DNA of 28,577 bases from JAIMBK01 sp040755975 (GTDB lineage Bacteria; Bacillota; Desulfotomaculia; Desulfotomaculales; Nap2-2B), in assembly GCA_040755975.1 (NCBI GenBank), contig JBFLZY010000031.1, forward strand, positions 1 through 28,577, in the 5' to 3' direction. Positions 8,193 through 15,652 of the stretch are shown in pieces. The notes under the pieces were generated by a model. It saw only the letters and a list, made by a program, of their open reading frames with translations. It made no database searches and was not told where the DNA came from. Both the position numbers and the translations under genes were made by a program. Each line of letters opens with the position of its first letter. Position 1 is the stretch's first letter.

Positions 8193-9359
8193 CTACCCAA
8201 ACACACCCGGAAGTAAACTTTTTAATGGGCTGTGTTGTAGGCGTTGTCGAACAAATACCTCAACCATATCGGCTTCTACCTGTGTTCGAAAAGCGGCCGC
8301 TTCCTGTACAAAGACCCAGGCATTATGCAAGGCGCGATTGTTAAAAGATTTATCGAGGGCTGCCAGCCGGTTCTCTAGCGTAGCGTGCTCCCTACACACA
8401 GGACACTGGCAGTCGAGCAAAGCCTCCTTTGCCTTCCCATCGTCCTTTAGGAGTGTTCGTTTCTCTCGTTTTTTATCTCCGGTAAATCGGTCACCAATGC
8501 CAGGTAATTGAATGGCGCCATAACCAGCCTTTAACCGCCAGCCAATAGAATCGATGGAATCAACACCCAAGGCAAAAATCAGATGCATTGTGGTAGTTCC
8601 CCCAACTCCAAATACATGCAAGAAGGTATTTGGAAACTCTGCACGTACTGTCTTGATGATATCGACCGCCAAGTGTCGACTGCTTTGATGATATTGGTTA
8701 AATGCTAAAGATGATGGTTTTCCTACTACTCGTCCATCGTGATGTGTTCGCATTAGTGGCACAAGACTTCCAATGCCCAAGATGGTAGGTTCCTTTATGA
8801 TCTGACGTAGATCATTACACGCCCGGTGAGCTTCTTCTGCGGAGTGGGCATGGATAATTGGCATAAGTGCTATTTGTCCATTATTCTCAAACATGAAACG
8901 GGTGTTTACTAAGGTTTGCTGCCAACGCCACTCATTTACTTCAGCTACCTCTAAAGGATCCAGTGGATAGTCCAGCACGGCACAGATAGTAGGAGTCAGG
9001 TCCTCATACAGCCTGAGAACAGTATAGGGGTCTCCTCTCACATCGTCACGTTTTAGGTATAGATAGCCGCCGGAGTCTAATAGGATAGAACATGATGTAT
9101 CTAAGCCCAGGTACTGGTGCAAGCCAGCACTTTGAATTCCCTTTAACGTCTGACCTGATGACAGGATGTCCCACGCGTTCATCAGGAGCCCTGGTACGCG
9201 AAAGGCTTGCCACGGTTTGGGATTGCCTCCAACCCTATGTCCTAACCAGAGAATAGGTGTTGGTATACTTTTGTTCCCAATCTCCAATTTGCCGGCGCGA
9301 GCCTTGGACAAGCAGTTTTTTATCTCTATCTTGTATAAAGCAGAATGACCAGATTTCAT
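8193..9359 (-). CDS. TGT-family base-exchange enzyme, DpdA-like
   Basis: Queuine/archaeosine tRNA-guanine transglycosylase superfamily. Numbering from the upstream TTG at 9428 (411 aa): the entry strand KARAGKLEIGNKSIPTPI (43-60), the active-site LLDSGGY (Asp118), VLDYPLDP (Asp153), the substrate-loop GIGSLVP (218-224), the nucleophile strand GVDSIDSIGWR (Asp293 equivalent) and the zinc site Cys340-x-Cys342-x2-Cys345 ... His368 are all present. Fold, catalysis and metal site therefore look intact. The nucleophile loop lacks the PTR motif usual in bacterial tRNA enzymes, and the setting beside herA-nurA points to DpdA-type enzymes that insert 7-deazaguanines into DNA. I chose ATG at 9359 (388 aa; AGGA ten bases upstream, family homology begins a few residues in). 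TTG at 9428 has no visible RBS. The substrate (tRNA or DNA) is unproven. Confidence 0.85.
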   Translation of the reverse strand: MKSGHSALYKIEIKNCLSKARAGKLEIGNKSIPTPILWLGHRVGGNPKPWQAFRVPGLLMNAWDILSSGQTLKGIQSAGLHQYLGLDTSCSILLDSGGYLYLKRDDVRGDPYTVLRLYEDLTPTICAVLDYPLDPLEVAEVNEWRWQQTLVNTRFMFENNGQIALMPIIHAHSAEEAHRACNDLRQIIKEPTILGIGSLVPLMRTHHDGRVVGKPSSLAFNQYHQSSRHLAVDIIKTVRAEFPNTFLHVFGVGGTTTMHLIFALGVDSIDSIGWRLKAGYGAIQLPGIGDRFTGDKKREKRTLLKDDGKAKEALLDCQCPVCREHATLENRLAALDKSFNNRALHNAWVFVQEAAAFRTQVEADMVEVFVRQRLQHSPLKSLLPGVFG

Positions 9360-9542
9360 GGTGAACTTATCCTGACTTGTATACTCGCTATATGGCCGTG
9401 ATTTTAATTGGTGAACTGGAACTGGCAATTTGCCGCACTTTCACTCGGTAGTTCAGCAGAATGATAGCATGATTTTACCATATATTAAAAGGGCATTATT
9501 TGGTTTATTCGCCAAAAAATTCTTAATTCCTCCTTCAGAAAG

Positions 9543-9999
9543 TCAGGTCCGAGCAGCTTTTTTTAAGGTTTCTATAATCACCTTGTGGGAGAACCAGAGG
9601 TTCTTCAGGAGATTTCCCGTTTCATGAGAACTGCTTGCCTTTTCTTTTAGTTTTCTAGCCTGGAAGAAAAGCTTCTCTATCCTCATGTGGCAAAAGCGGT
9701 CAAGGGTTTTGCCATGCTCCTGGGCCTTCCGGTAAGTGAGGTTATAATAGCAGTACCTGCGGCCGAAGTATTTTCCCCCATGTGGGAGGTTTAGGATTCC
9801 CAACCGCCTCAAGCATGACCTGCCATTTCCCGCCAGAGGACAGATAAACCCATAACAGGTTTTACTTCCAAAGCAGATGGTGGTCACAACGGGTATCTTG
9901 TAATCAAAGTCCTTTTCATGGCCGGTTTCTCTGTTGGTGAGAGAGTAAGTTAAGCACAGGCAGGAGGTGCCGCTTAAGCTAGTTGCAACGCCAATATAA
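9543..9999 (-). pseudogene. C-terminal fragment of a cysteine-rich (zinc-ribbon-like) protein, split by IS3
   Basis: On the minus strand the sequence reads through YIGVATSLSGTSCLCLTYSLT, NRETGHEKDFDYKIPVV, a Cys-containing strand GFICPLAGNGRSC, LPHGGKYFGRRYCYYNLTYR and an alpha-helical basic tail, ending at 9543. I recognise the pattern (ICPL.xNG..C.RR..LNLP.GGKYFG...CYNLTYR) as a family of small hypothetical proteins of Firmicutes with paired cysteines that probably bind zinc. The N-terminal part is found on the far side of the IS3 element (11446-11617), so the gene was interrupted. Some cysteine positions look degraded (FGRRYCYYN where FGCRHCYN is usual), consistent with a dead gene. The function of the family is unknown. 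Confidence 0.65.
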
Positions 10000-10020
10000 T
10001 GGACCCAGAAATTTAGACAG
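10000..10020 (+). repeat. IS3 left terminal inverted repeat
   Basis: Starts TGGACCCAGAAATTTAGACA. It pairs imperfectly (14 of 21 positions) with the inverted copy at 11425-11445; the terminal 7 bases and the inner AGACAG are identical. Confidence 0.75.
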
Positions 10021-10045
10021 CAAAAACGGGGAGGTTAAGAACCAA

Positions 10046-10338
10046 ATGTCTGTTCGCAAGAGTTATTCACCGGACTTTAAAACGAAAATTGTCCTGGAAA
10101 TTCTTCGCGAAGAAAAAACCCTCGCCAACTGTCTAGCGAGTACGGGGTCCACACCAGCCAGTTAAAGCAATGGAAGAAAATTGCTTTAGAAGGATTACCC
10201 ACGCTGTTTACCGACGAACAAAGGGCAATCGAAAGAATGAAAAAAGAACACGCCAAACAAAGCGAGGAGCTTTACGCCGAAATCGGCCGCTTAACCACCC
10301 AGCTGGCCTGGTTGAAAAAAATGTGGTATCGCAACTGA
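10046..10338 (+). pseudogene. IS3 orfA (HTH protein), frameshifted
   Basis: Begins MSVRKSYSPDFKTKIVLEIL after a GGGGAGG ribosome-binding site. This is the helix-turn-helix OrfA that binds the element ends. After REEKTLA the frame breaks: one base appears missing near 10125-10133. The next frame then continues correctly as EYGVHTSQLKQWKKIALEGL and a leucine-rich coiled region (SEELYAEIGRLTTQLAWLKK), ending at TGA 10338. Intact OrfA would be about 97 residues. The A7 run at 10315-10321 is the expected programmed frameshift site into orfB. Confidence 0.8.
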
Positions 10339-11160
10339 GCCGTGAAGAACGCATTGCCCTGGTGGAATGGATAAACCCGGAGTTACCGATCACCACCCAG
10401 GCCGATTTATTGGGCCTAAACCGGTCGAGCCTGTACTACAAACCGGTTGCTCCCTCACCGGAAGAAATTGCCTTAAAGCACCGGATTGACGAAATCTATA
10501 CAGCACATCCGTGATTCACGGATCGCGCCGGATTACCGCCCAATTAAAACGCGAAGGTTTTCCGGTCAACCGCAAAGCTGTGCAGCGCCACATGCGGGAG
10601 ATGGGGATCGCGGCCATCTCCCCGGGGCCAAACTTAAGCAAGAGGCGCTTTGAACACCTGATTTATCCCTACCTGTTAAGGGGGGTGGTTATCCAACAAC
10701 CAAACCAGGTCTGGGGCATTGACATCACCTACATCCGCATGATGAAAGGCTGGCTGTACTTAACGGCCGTCCTGGACTGGTACTCCCGCTACGTAGTGAG
10801 CTGGGAGCTGTCCGATACCTTAGAAATTGACTTCGTTTGTGCTGCTGTCGGCCAAGCCTTATCCCTTGCCAGACCACAGATAATGAACAGCGACCAGGGC
10901 AGTCAATTTACCAGTCCACAATATATCCAACTACTAAAAGAGGCCGGCGTCCAAATCAGTATGGACGGCCGGGGCCGCGCCCAGGACAACATCTTCACCG
11001 AACGCCTGTGGCGGACCATCAAGTACATGTGTACCTGCACGAATACCAGAGTCCCCGGGAAGCAAGACGAAGACTGGGTGAATACCTTACCTTCTACAAC
11101 TACAAACGCTTACACCAGGCACTTGCCTACCGGACTCCGGCAGAAATTTACCATGCTTAG
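10315..11160 (+). pseudogene. IS3 orfB (DDE transposase), frameshifted
   Basis: Integrase-core transposase of the IS3 family. It contains the HTH_21-like start (SREERIALVEWI ... LGLNRSSLYYKPV), then the catalytic core: GIDITYI (first Asp), IMNSDQGSQF (second Asp) and ERLWRTIKY (Glu). It ends with EYLTFYNYKRLHQALAYRTP and stops at 11160. Two frame breaks are visible, one after YTAHP (about 10512) and one after WRTIKY (about 11028), so no full-length transposase can be made without correction. The catalytic residues themselves survive, suggesting recent decay or sequencing error. Confidence 0.85.
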
Positions 11161-11294
11161 CTTACCCGTTTTTCCCATTGTACTTCCTGGCGTTGTCAAG
11201 GGTTGCCTAAAGGCAATCGCCTGACGGCGACGGCTTTTCGCCGCCCTTGACAGGCGCCCCGCCAGGAAGAGGTAAAGTAGCTAAGCCGGGTAAG
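11161..11294. repeat. 134-bp nested palindrome within the IS3 element
   Basis: Three nested arm pairs: CTTACCCG (11161-11168) with CGGGTAAG (11287-11294); CTTCCTGGCG (11183-11192) with CGCCAGGAAG (11260-11269); TGTCAAGGG (11194-11202) with CCCTTGACA (11244-11252). Inside are two small hairpins, TTGCC-TAAA-GGCAA (11203-11216) and CGGCGA...TCGCCG. Together it could fold into a three-way cloverleaf. It starts directly after the orfB stop codon and has no coding capacity, so it looks like an inserted palindromic repeat element rather than part of the transposon. Confidence 0.75.
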
Positions 11295-11424
11295 CAAAAA
11301 AGCTATTCCAAAATGGTATATTGTGCCAGGGATAATTAACCAGAAATGGTAACTCAAAATTTAAACAAACTCTTTTGTATTAATCATATGTTCATATATG
11401 AAAACATGTTTGGTTTTAAAATTT

Positions 11425-11445
11425 CTGTCTTGACAAAGGGGTCCA
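11425..11445 (-). repeat. IS3 right terminal inverted repeat
   Basis: On the minus strand begins TGGACCCCTTTGTCAAGACA, the counterpart of the left end at 10000-10020. The host gene fragment resumes immediately at 11446. Confidence 0.75.
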
Positions 11446-11617
11446 CCTTACAATGCTGGGGGTAACTTCATTACCCTCGCGTCCATTACACGTATCCGGA
11501 CTTACCATTGACCGAAAAGTAGCCGTGTCGGTTCAGGAAGGCTATGTCCAGCTTCTTGCAGTCCTCTAAAATTCTTTTGGTGTGCCAGCCCCACCATGTA
11601 GAGCTACCCCCTCCCAT
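11446..11617 (-). pseudogene. N-terminal fragment of the cysteine-rich protein split by IS3
   Basis: Too short and broken to stand alone. The minus strand reads MGGGSSTWWGWHTKR, ILEDCKKLDIAFLNRHGYF and SVNGKSGYV, then a stop at 11486-11488. One base out of frame it continues as GNEVTPSIVR up to the IS3 end. Joined to the fragment ending at 9543, it gives a protein of roughly 200 residues that matches the family pattern (EDC..LDI.FL.RHGYF near the N-terminus). The IS3 insertion plus the internal frameshift make this a pseudogene. Confidence 0.6.
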
Positions 11618-11690
11618 GGTCGCTGTGGGTTTTTTCGCACCACCGCTGGAATTCTATCTCTTCTCTCGTCCTCCTTATCTCCTCCAACAC

Positions 11691-11707
11691 AAAAATTAAC
11701 TCCTTAA
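11691..11707 (+). repeat. 17-bp direct repeat, left of the DDE element
   Basis: AAAAATTAACTCCTTAA here and AAAAATTAACTCTTTAA at 13324-13340 differ at one base and sit exactly at the two boundaries of the element at 11708-13323. They may be target-site duplications, though 17 bp would be unusually long. Confidence 0.5.
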
Positions 11708-11716
11708 GGTTATTGC

Positions 11717-11750
11717 AAAACCCCAGAACTACTGAAAAATCTGGGTTTTT
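11717..11750 (+). terminator. Terminator-like hairpin at the element's left end
   Basis: AAACCCCAGA (11718-11727) pairs with TCTGGGTTT (11740-11748) with one bulged C and is followed by a T run. It lies upstream of the transposase gene, a position known in other elements to prevent read-through from flanking promoters. Confidence 0.45.
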
Positions 11751-11826
11751 GCCGTTTTTTAAAGCAGGATTTCCTCCAGTTCTTGTAGAAATATCTGGTA
11801 AGATTTAACCTGGAGGTGAATCCCTA

Positions 11827-13270
11827 TTGCCTAAACACAAACAAATCTCTCTTTGCGATCTGTACGAAGAATTTCAGCAGGCAACCAGTACAAACAAACT
11901 TCAGATGCTCACCGATTACGTAGACATTGAAGAGATCATCCCCCTGGAAGTAAAGCTGACTTACTACAAATCCACCGGTCGCCCCCTTATTCTTTAGCTT
12001 CCATGCTGTCTGCTTTAATTGTCCAGAAGATCTTTTCCGTTCCGACAGTAGAACTTTTAGTCACCTTCCTTGAACTATCCGAGCCCCTGAAAGACTTTTG
12101 CGGCTTTACTAAGAGCGTTCCCGATCCCGCCACCTTCTCGAGATTTAAAGATAAAATAGGGCCGGAGGAACTAAAGAAAATTTTAGACAGGCTGGTTGAA
12201 CTTACCGAGCCGTATTTAAAAGAACTCGACCGACCCTTTTTTGGCCTCCCTTCTCGTCCTGGACACAACCGGGTTAGAAGTTCCCGTAAGGGAGAATAAC
12301 CCCAAGTTTTTTTACTCTTTGAAAAACCAGGTCGAGAAGGGAGCCCCCGAGAAGCCTGAAAATGAAATTTACGCAATGACCCTTACGAAAATGCCCAAAT
12401 GCGCCAGGGCCGAGCCCAGGGCCAAGCTCATGTACACCAACGGCCACTTCGCTTATGCCTACACCGGGGCAATTCTCACCAACGGGTTCGGCCTTGTCAG
12501 GAATGTTATGCTTTTCGAAGGCCAGAAGGATCCCGTTCTCTTAAAGCCGGTTTTAAATGATTTCCGGCAACGCCACGACCTCTCCCGTTATGCATTTTTC
12601 GCCGGCGACGCCGGGTTTGACAGCACGGAAAACTTCCGGTATCTGGTTTATGGTTTGCCGGCTAAAGCCGGTGATTAACTTAAATCCCCGGAACACCAAA
12701 GACTTGCCCGAGCCGGGGTTTGATTCCGATGGCGTGCCGGTCTGCCCGAAGAATCAGACGCTAAAGTTTAAATACGCCGGGTTTGACAAATCCAGGAACC
12801 GGATTAAATGGATCTGCCCGTTGACCAGGCAGGGTAAAAAAGGATACACCTGCAGCTGTTCTGATCCTTGCACTCCTGTGAGACGCGGGCGGATGGTGTA
12901 CACTTATCCCGAGGACAACTACCGGAAGAACACCCCCATCCCAAGGAACTCCAAGTTGTGGAAGAAAATTTACCTGCACCGGATTGCCGTTGAGCAGTCG
13001 ATCTCCCGGTTAAAGCTCCCCTTGATGCTTGGCCGTCTAACGGTAACTGACTTCCACAGCGCTTATTGTGATCTTGTTCTGGCGGCAATTGCCCAGAACC
13101 TTGTTGCTTTAATTGCTTTAAGAGCCAGGAGAAACGATAAAGTTCGCTCACTCCGTTGGCTTGTCGCTTACGGGTTGCTGTTTTTCTACCGCCGGGGTTT
13201 AAGGGTATTCTTTTCCTTGTTACGGGTCTTAAAAGGTCGATCCATTATCTGTCAACTAAAAGGGGCTTGA
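11827..13270 (+). pseudogene. DDE transposase, several frameshifts
   Basis: It begins at TTG 11827, preceded by a GGAGG site, reading MPKHKQISLCDLYEEFQQA and VDIEEIIPLEVKLTYYKSTG, then hits TAG at 11995. The frame resumes as LASMLSALIVQKIFSVP, GFTKSVPDPATFSRF, breaks near 12240, continues with LLVLDTTGLEVPVREN and FAGDAGFDSTENFRYL, breaks again near 12660, and finishes with INLNPRN, CPKNQTLKFKY, YLHRIAVEQSISRLKL and a basic C-terminus. Candidate catalytic residues are the Asp in VLDTTG, the Asp in AGDAGF and the Glu in RIAVEQSISRLK, matching the IS4/IS5/IS1182 DDE fold with its long insertion. At least three frame breaks mean the gene is inactive as it stands. Confidence 0.8.
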
Positions 13271-13323
13271 AATGACAGGGGCTCTTTTGATTTTTTCAAG
13301 GAACGTTAGTTTCGCAAGGGCCT

Positions 13324-13340
13324 AAAAATTAACTCTTTAA
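13324..13340 (+). repeat. 17-bp direct repeat, right of the DDE element
   Basis: AAAAATTAACTCTTTAA, one mismatch from the copy at 11691-11707. Confidence 0.5.
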
Positions 13341-13361
13341 ATGTTTTTACCATGAGGTAAT

Positions 13362-13372
13362 CCTGAATCCGT
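13362..13372 (+). repeat. IS1380 terminal inverted repeat, left
   Basis: CCTGAATCCGT, the exact inverted copy of 14924-14934. Confidence 0.8.
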
Positions 13373-13582
13373 AATACCATAACAACAATAGCCATTTTCA
13401 GTCATAATCTGGGTAATGTTACCTGTTAGCAGCGGATATTCTATCTAATTTTAGGTTGCAGACTTCTTCCGAAGGAAAGATACAATAAATTAACATCGGT
13501 ACACCGTTTTCAGGGAATATAAACCCACCCTTCACAAATACCCTGCATTTGGAAGCTGTTAACTTTAGTCCGGGATCTCGAT

Positions 13583-14822
13583 TCAGGCAAAAGCCAGATA
13601 AACCCGTTTAAAAGTGGCAAACCACGGGCAATAACGGCTAAAGCCAAGTTTGTAGCGCCGGGCGTGGTAAATCACCCGGGAAGCCAGGTAAATCAGGTTT
13701 TGAATGACGGTTCTGATCCGCCTTCTGGACACTTTCTTCTTGTCAGCAACCTTTAAGCTTTCCTGACCGATGATGCGCAGGATGTTGTAGGCCAGCATAC
13801 CCAGGTGCAGGACCAGGTTATTGGTGGCAAACTTTCCGGAAGGAAGCCTTTCCAGATCCAGCTCCGCCTTGATTTCGCTGTGGAATTGTTCGCTTGTTCC
13901 GTGCGCTTCGTAGAGTTCCACGATTACCGAAGCCGGAAAGTCAAGGGAAGTCCACCAGGTCTCCACCTCGATTTCGGGAAAGGGGAGGATCTGTCCGTCG
14001 GCCCGAATCGTTCTTTCGATCACTTTGAAAACAACCCGGACGCCGTCTCGGAAAAGGCTGCCCAGGTAGACATCCTTCCCCGGGCGCTCCAAACAACGCA
14101 TGCCCTTTTCTTTGGCGATTTTTAACCACTCTTCGGCACTTTCTTTGCGGAGGTTGCGCTTGATAATAAAGTCGGCTCCTTCTTCCAAACAAACCCTGAG
14201 GTTATCGCTGCTGTCGTTGCCGGAATCCATCCGGACCAGCAAGGGAAGATTGGTCAGTTGCCTGGCCAGACGGATGCTCTGGAGTAAAAAGAAGGGGGTG
14301 TTCTTTTGGCAGTGCTCCTTGCCTTCCCTTAGTTCCCCGTTAACGGTATACCCTTCTTCGGCCAGGTAAGCAAATATCGGGGCGTAGCCGTCAAATCCCT
14401 TGTAGGTGCGGGAGACTCCTTCTTTTCTGGTTTTGGAGTTATCGAAGGGGGACACGTCGATGTCCAAAGGCACATACTGCTTCTTTTGAAGGGTAATGGG
14501 CGTAATCGGCGCCCCGGCGTTTTTAATCAGATTGACCGACTCCTCCAGGATAATTTGCCGCCATTGGAAATTCCGAGCGGCCATGTCCAGCCTCTGCCGC
14601 AAAGTGGGGCTGGAGGGAGTATGTTCAAGACCCAGCGCCATTGCAAAGAAACCAGGTAAGATACTGCTATATCGCCGTGGGGAATTTCTGGATCAGATAC
14701 TCCCGGCAAACTGGTTTGGTTGAACGCTCTTTTAAGGATGTTTTGGAGACCAGTAAACCGACCAGGGACAGTCCCGCATGGGTAGTAATGTGCTCTTCGG
14801 ATTGTTCGAGGATGAATTTCAC
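13583..14822 (-). pseudogene. IS1380-family transposase, N-terminus frameshifted and shortened
   Basis: The C-terminal 352 residues are open (13583-14641) and carry the family signature YVPLDIDVSPFDNSKTRKEG with KGFDGYAPIFAYL (first Asp region), LLVRMDSGNDSSDN (second Asp), YEAHGTSEQFHSEIKAELDL (Glu), and the basic tail. The true start is GTG at 14822, after GGAGG, reading MKFILEQSEEHITTHAGLSL; the frame then breaks near 14730. The next frame gives DPEIPHGDIAVSYL, after which it jumps directly to ALGLEHTPSSPTLRQRL. By comparison with what I know of the family, about 20-25 residues between these blocks are missing. The enzyme is probably inactive, although the catalytic domain is intact. Confidence 0.85.
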
Positions 14823-14923
14823 CGCGCACCTCCAGGGTGAAGTTGATATGTTTCAATTATCTTTGATTACCTTCATCATACTTTAATTATCGCAGAATAT
14901 CAAGGGATTTTAAAATTTATTTC

Positions 14924-14934
14924 ACGGATTCAGG
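14924..14934 (+). repeat. IS1380 terminal inverted repeat, right
   Basis: ACGGATTCAGG, the exact inverted copy of 13362-13372. Confidence 0.8.
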
Positions 14935-15133
14935 TTAATAATAAAAAAGGGCCTCTCATAAAGGGAGGAGAAAAATTGCTCACGTTGGCGAACTAAAAAG
15001 GGGCCGGGCTTAGTAATTGGGTCTATCGGTAGATAGCTATGGACAGAAAAAAGAGACCTTAACTTCTTCCAGCTTCGAGGTTACCGTTATCCCAAGGGTT
15101 GGCTTTGAGGCACAACCCGGGCACTAAAGGGGC

Positions 15134-15373
15134 ATGGCCGGGAATTCAAGTTTCCTCATCAACCCCTGCAGAATGTCTCTTCCCGCCGCTGGACTTGGCT
15201 TATACGTGGATGAGAAAAAAGTTCTGGTAAAAATGCTGGCAGGCAGGAGAGGAATTACTGAAAAGGTTATCCGGAAATGGGTTAAGAAAAGGCGGGCGGA
15301 GGGGCAGACATTGTTAGAGATCTACAGGGAGGCTTTCGGTTTAAACGGAAAGGGCTTTTTGGATAAAGTTTAA
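15134..15373 (+). CDS. Short hypothetical ORF, possibly a gene remnant
   Basis: 79 codons. The first third (MAGNSSFLINPCRMSLPAA) does not look like conserved protein. From about residue 25 it reads DEKKVLVKMLAGRRGITEKV and IRKWVKKRRAEGQTLLEIYR, a basic helical composition resembling DNA-binding or recombinase fragments, but I cannot identify the family. No convincing ribosome-binding site is seen. Lying between an IS element and an integrase relic, it is more likely debris than a working gene. Confidence 0.2.
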   Translation: MAGNSSFLINPCRMSLPAAGLGLYVDEKKVLVKMLAGRRGITEKVIRKWVKKRRAEGQTLLEIYREAFGLNGKGFLDKV

Positions 15374-15401
15374 CGTCACCGATCCAAAAGGGTGCAGCGT
15401 A

Positions 15402-15590
15402 TTGTTGAAGAAAAGCGCTTGGGAACGTAAGATTCAGAACGAACACCCGGAAGTAAACGTTGGCGCTCTAAAAAGATTAATCAGAAACCCTTATTACCTA
15501 CTTCGTGATTTAACACAATCGGATCAGGCCCACCCAACAAGAGAAGAATACATAGACCTGATCCCTTGCCGGTTGAAGCATCCCTGGTGA
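15402..15590 (+). CDS. Short hypothetical ORF, possibly a gene remnant
   Basis: 62 codons, MLKKSAWERKIQNEHPEV then NVGALKRLIRNPYYLLRDLT. Composition is protein-like (mixed charged and aromatic helices) but no family is recognised and no ribosome-binding site stands out. It may be part of the same decayed gene as the preceding frame. Confidence 0.2.
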   Translation: MLKKSAWERKIQNEHPEVNVGALKRLIRNPYYLLRDLTQSDQAHPTREEYIDLIPCRLKHPW

Positions 15591-15652
15591 TTATCCGGGC
15601 AATCATAGATCATGCTACGGCTCAGGGTCAGGTAGTTACCGCTTTTATTAGT

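Larger units (their letters stand above)
10000..11445 (+). mobile_element. IS3-family insertion sequence, decayed
   Basis: A 1446-bp element with terminal inverted repeats (10000-10020 and 11425-11445) that begin TGGACCC and share AGACAG at positions 16-21. It carries orfA and orfB in the arrangement of IS3 elements, with an A7 run at the junction suited to a -1 ribosomal frameshift. Both frames are broken. It lies inside a cysteine-rich protein gene whose two halves flank it. No clear 3-4 bp target duplication is seen (ATAA on the left, CCTT on the right). The orfB stop is 285 bp from the right end, longer than usual, because a 134-bp palindromic segment lies between. Confidence 0.88.
11708..13323 (+). 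mobile_element. DDE-transposase insertion sequence (IS1182/IS5-like), decayed
   Basis: A 1.6-kb element with weak terminal inverted repeats: GGTTATTGCAAAAC at 11708 and, on the other strand at 13323, AGGCCCTTGCGAAAC. It contains one broken transposase gene in the plus direction and is bracketed by near-identical 17-bp direct repeats. A hairpin at the left end (11717-11750) could block outside transcription from entering. The exact IS family is uncertain. Confidence 0.7.
13362..14934 (-). mobile_element. IS1380-family insertion sequence
   Basis: A 1573-bp element with perfect 11-bp terminal inverted repeats, CCTGAATCCGT at 13362-13372 and ACGGATTCAGG at 14924-14934. The flanks GTAAT (13357-13361) and TTAAT (14935-14939) look like a 4-5 bp target duplication with one change, the size expected for IS1380. 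It carries one transposase gene on the minus strand, damaged near its N-terminus. Confidence 0.85.
14935..15652. other. Decayed accessory DNA between IS1380 and an integrase relic
   Basis: About 700 bp with only short frames. A stretch at 15060-15210 reads in plus frames as broken protein-like pieces (NFFQLRGYRYPKGWL, stop, then GHGREFKFPHQPL), suggesting remains of a gene I cannot name. Two short frames (15134-15373 and 15402-15590) follow. No RNA gene or riboswitch is recognised. Confidence 0.4.

Noticed and set aside
8193..9359. Housekeeping queuine tRNA-ribosyltransferase
   Set aside because: Core motifs fit the superfamily, but the PTR motif is missing and the neighbourhood (HerA-NurA) is unlike queA-tgt-yajC operons.
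9430..9542. Promoter for the TGT-like gene (TAAAAT or TATCAT as -10)
   Set aside because: -10-like AT-rich words are present but no -35 element stands at a proper distance, so it is not listed as a feature.
11161..11294. Palindrome as an integron attC site
   Set aside because: No integrase cassette array, no conserved attC core pair at the ends, and the location within an IS3 element argues against it.
9990..11455. Target-site duplication for the IS3 element
   Set aside because: Flanking bases ATAA and CCTT do not match; any duplication has been lost or never existed.
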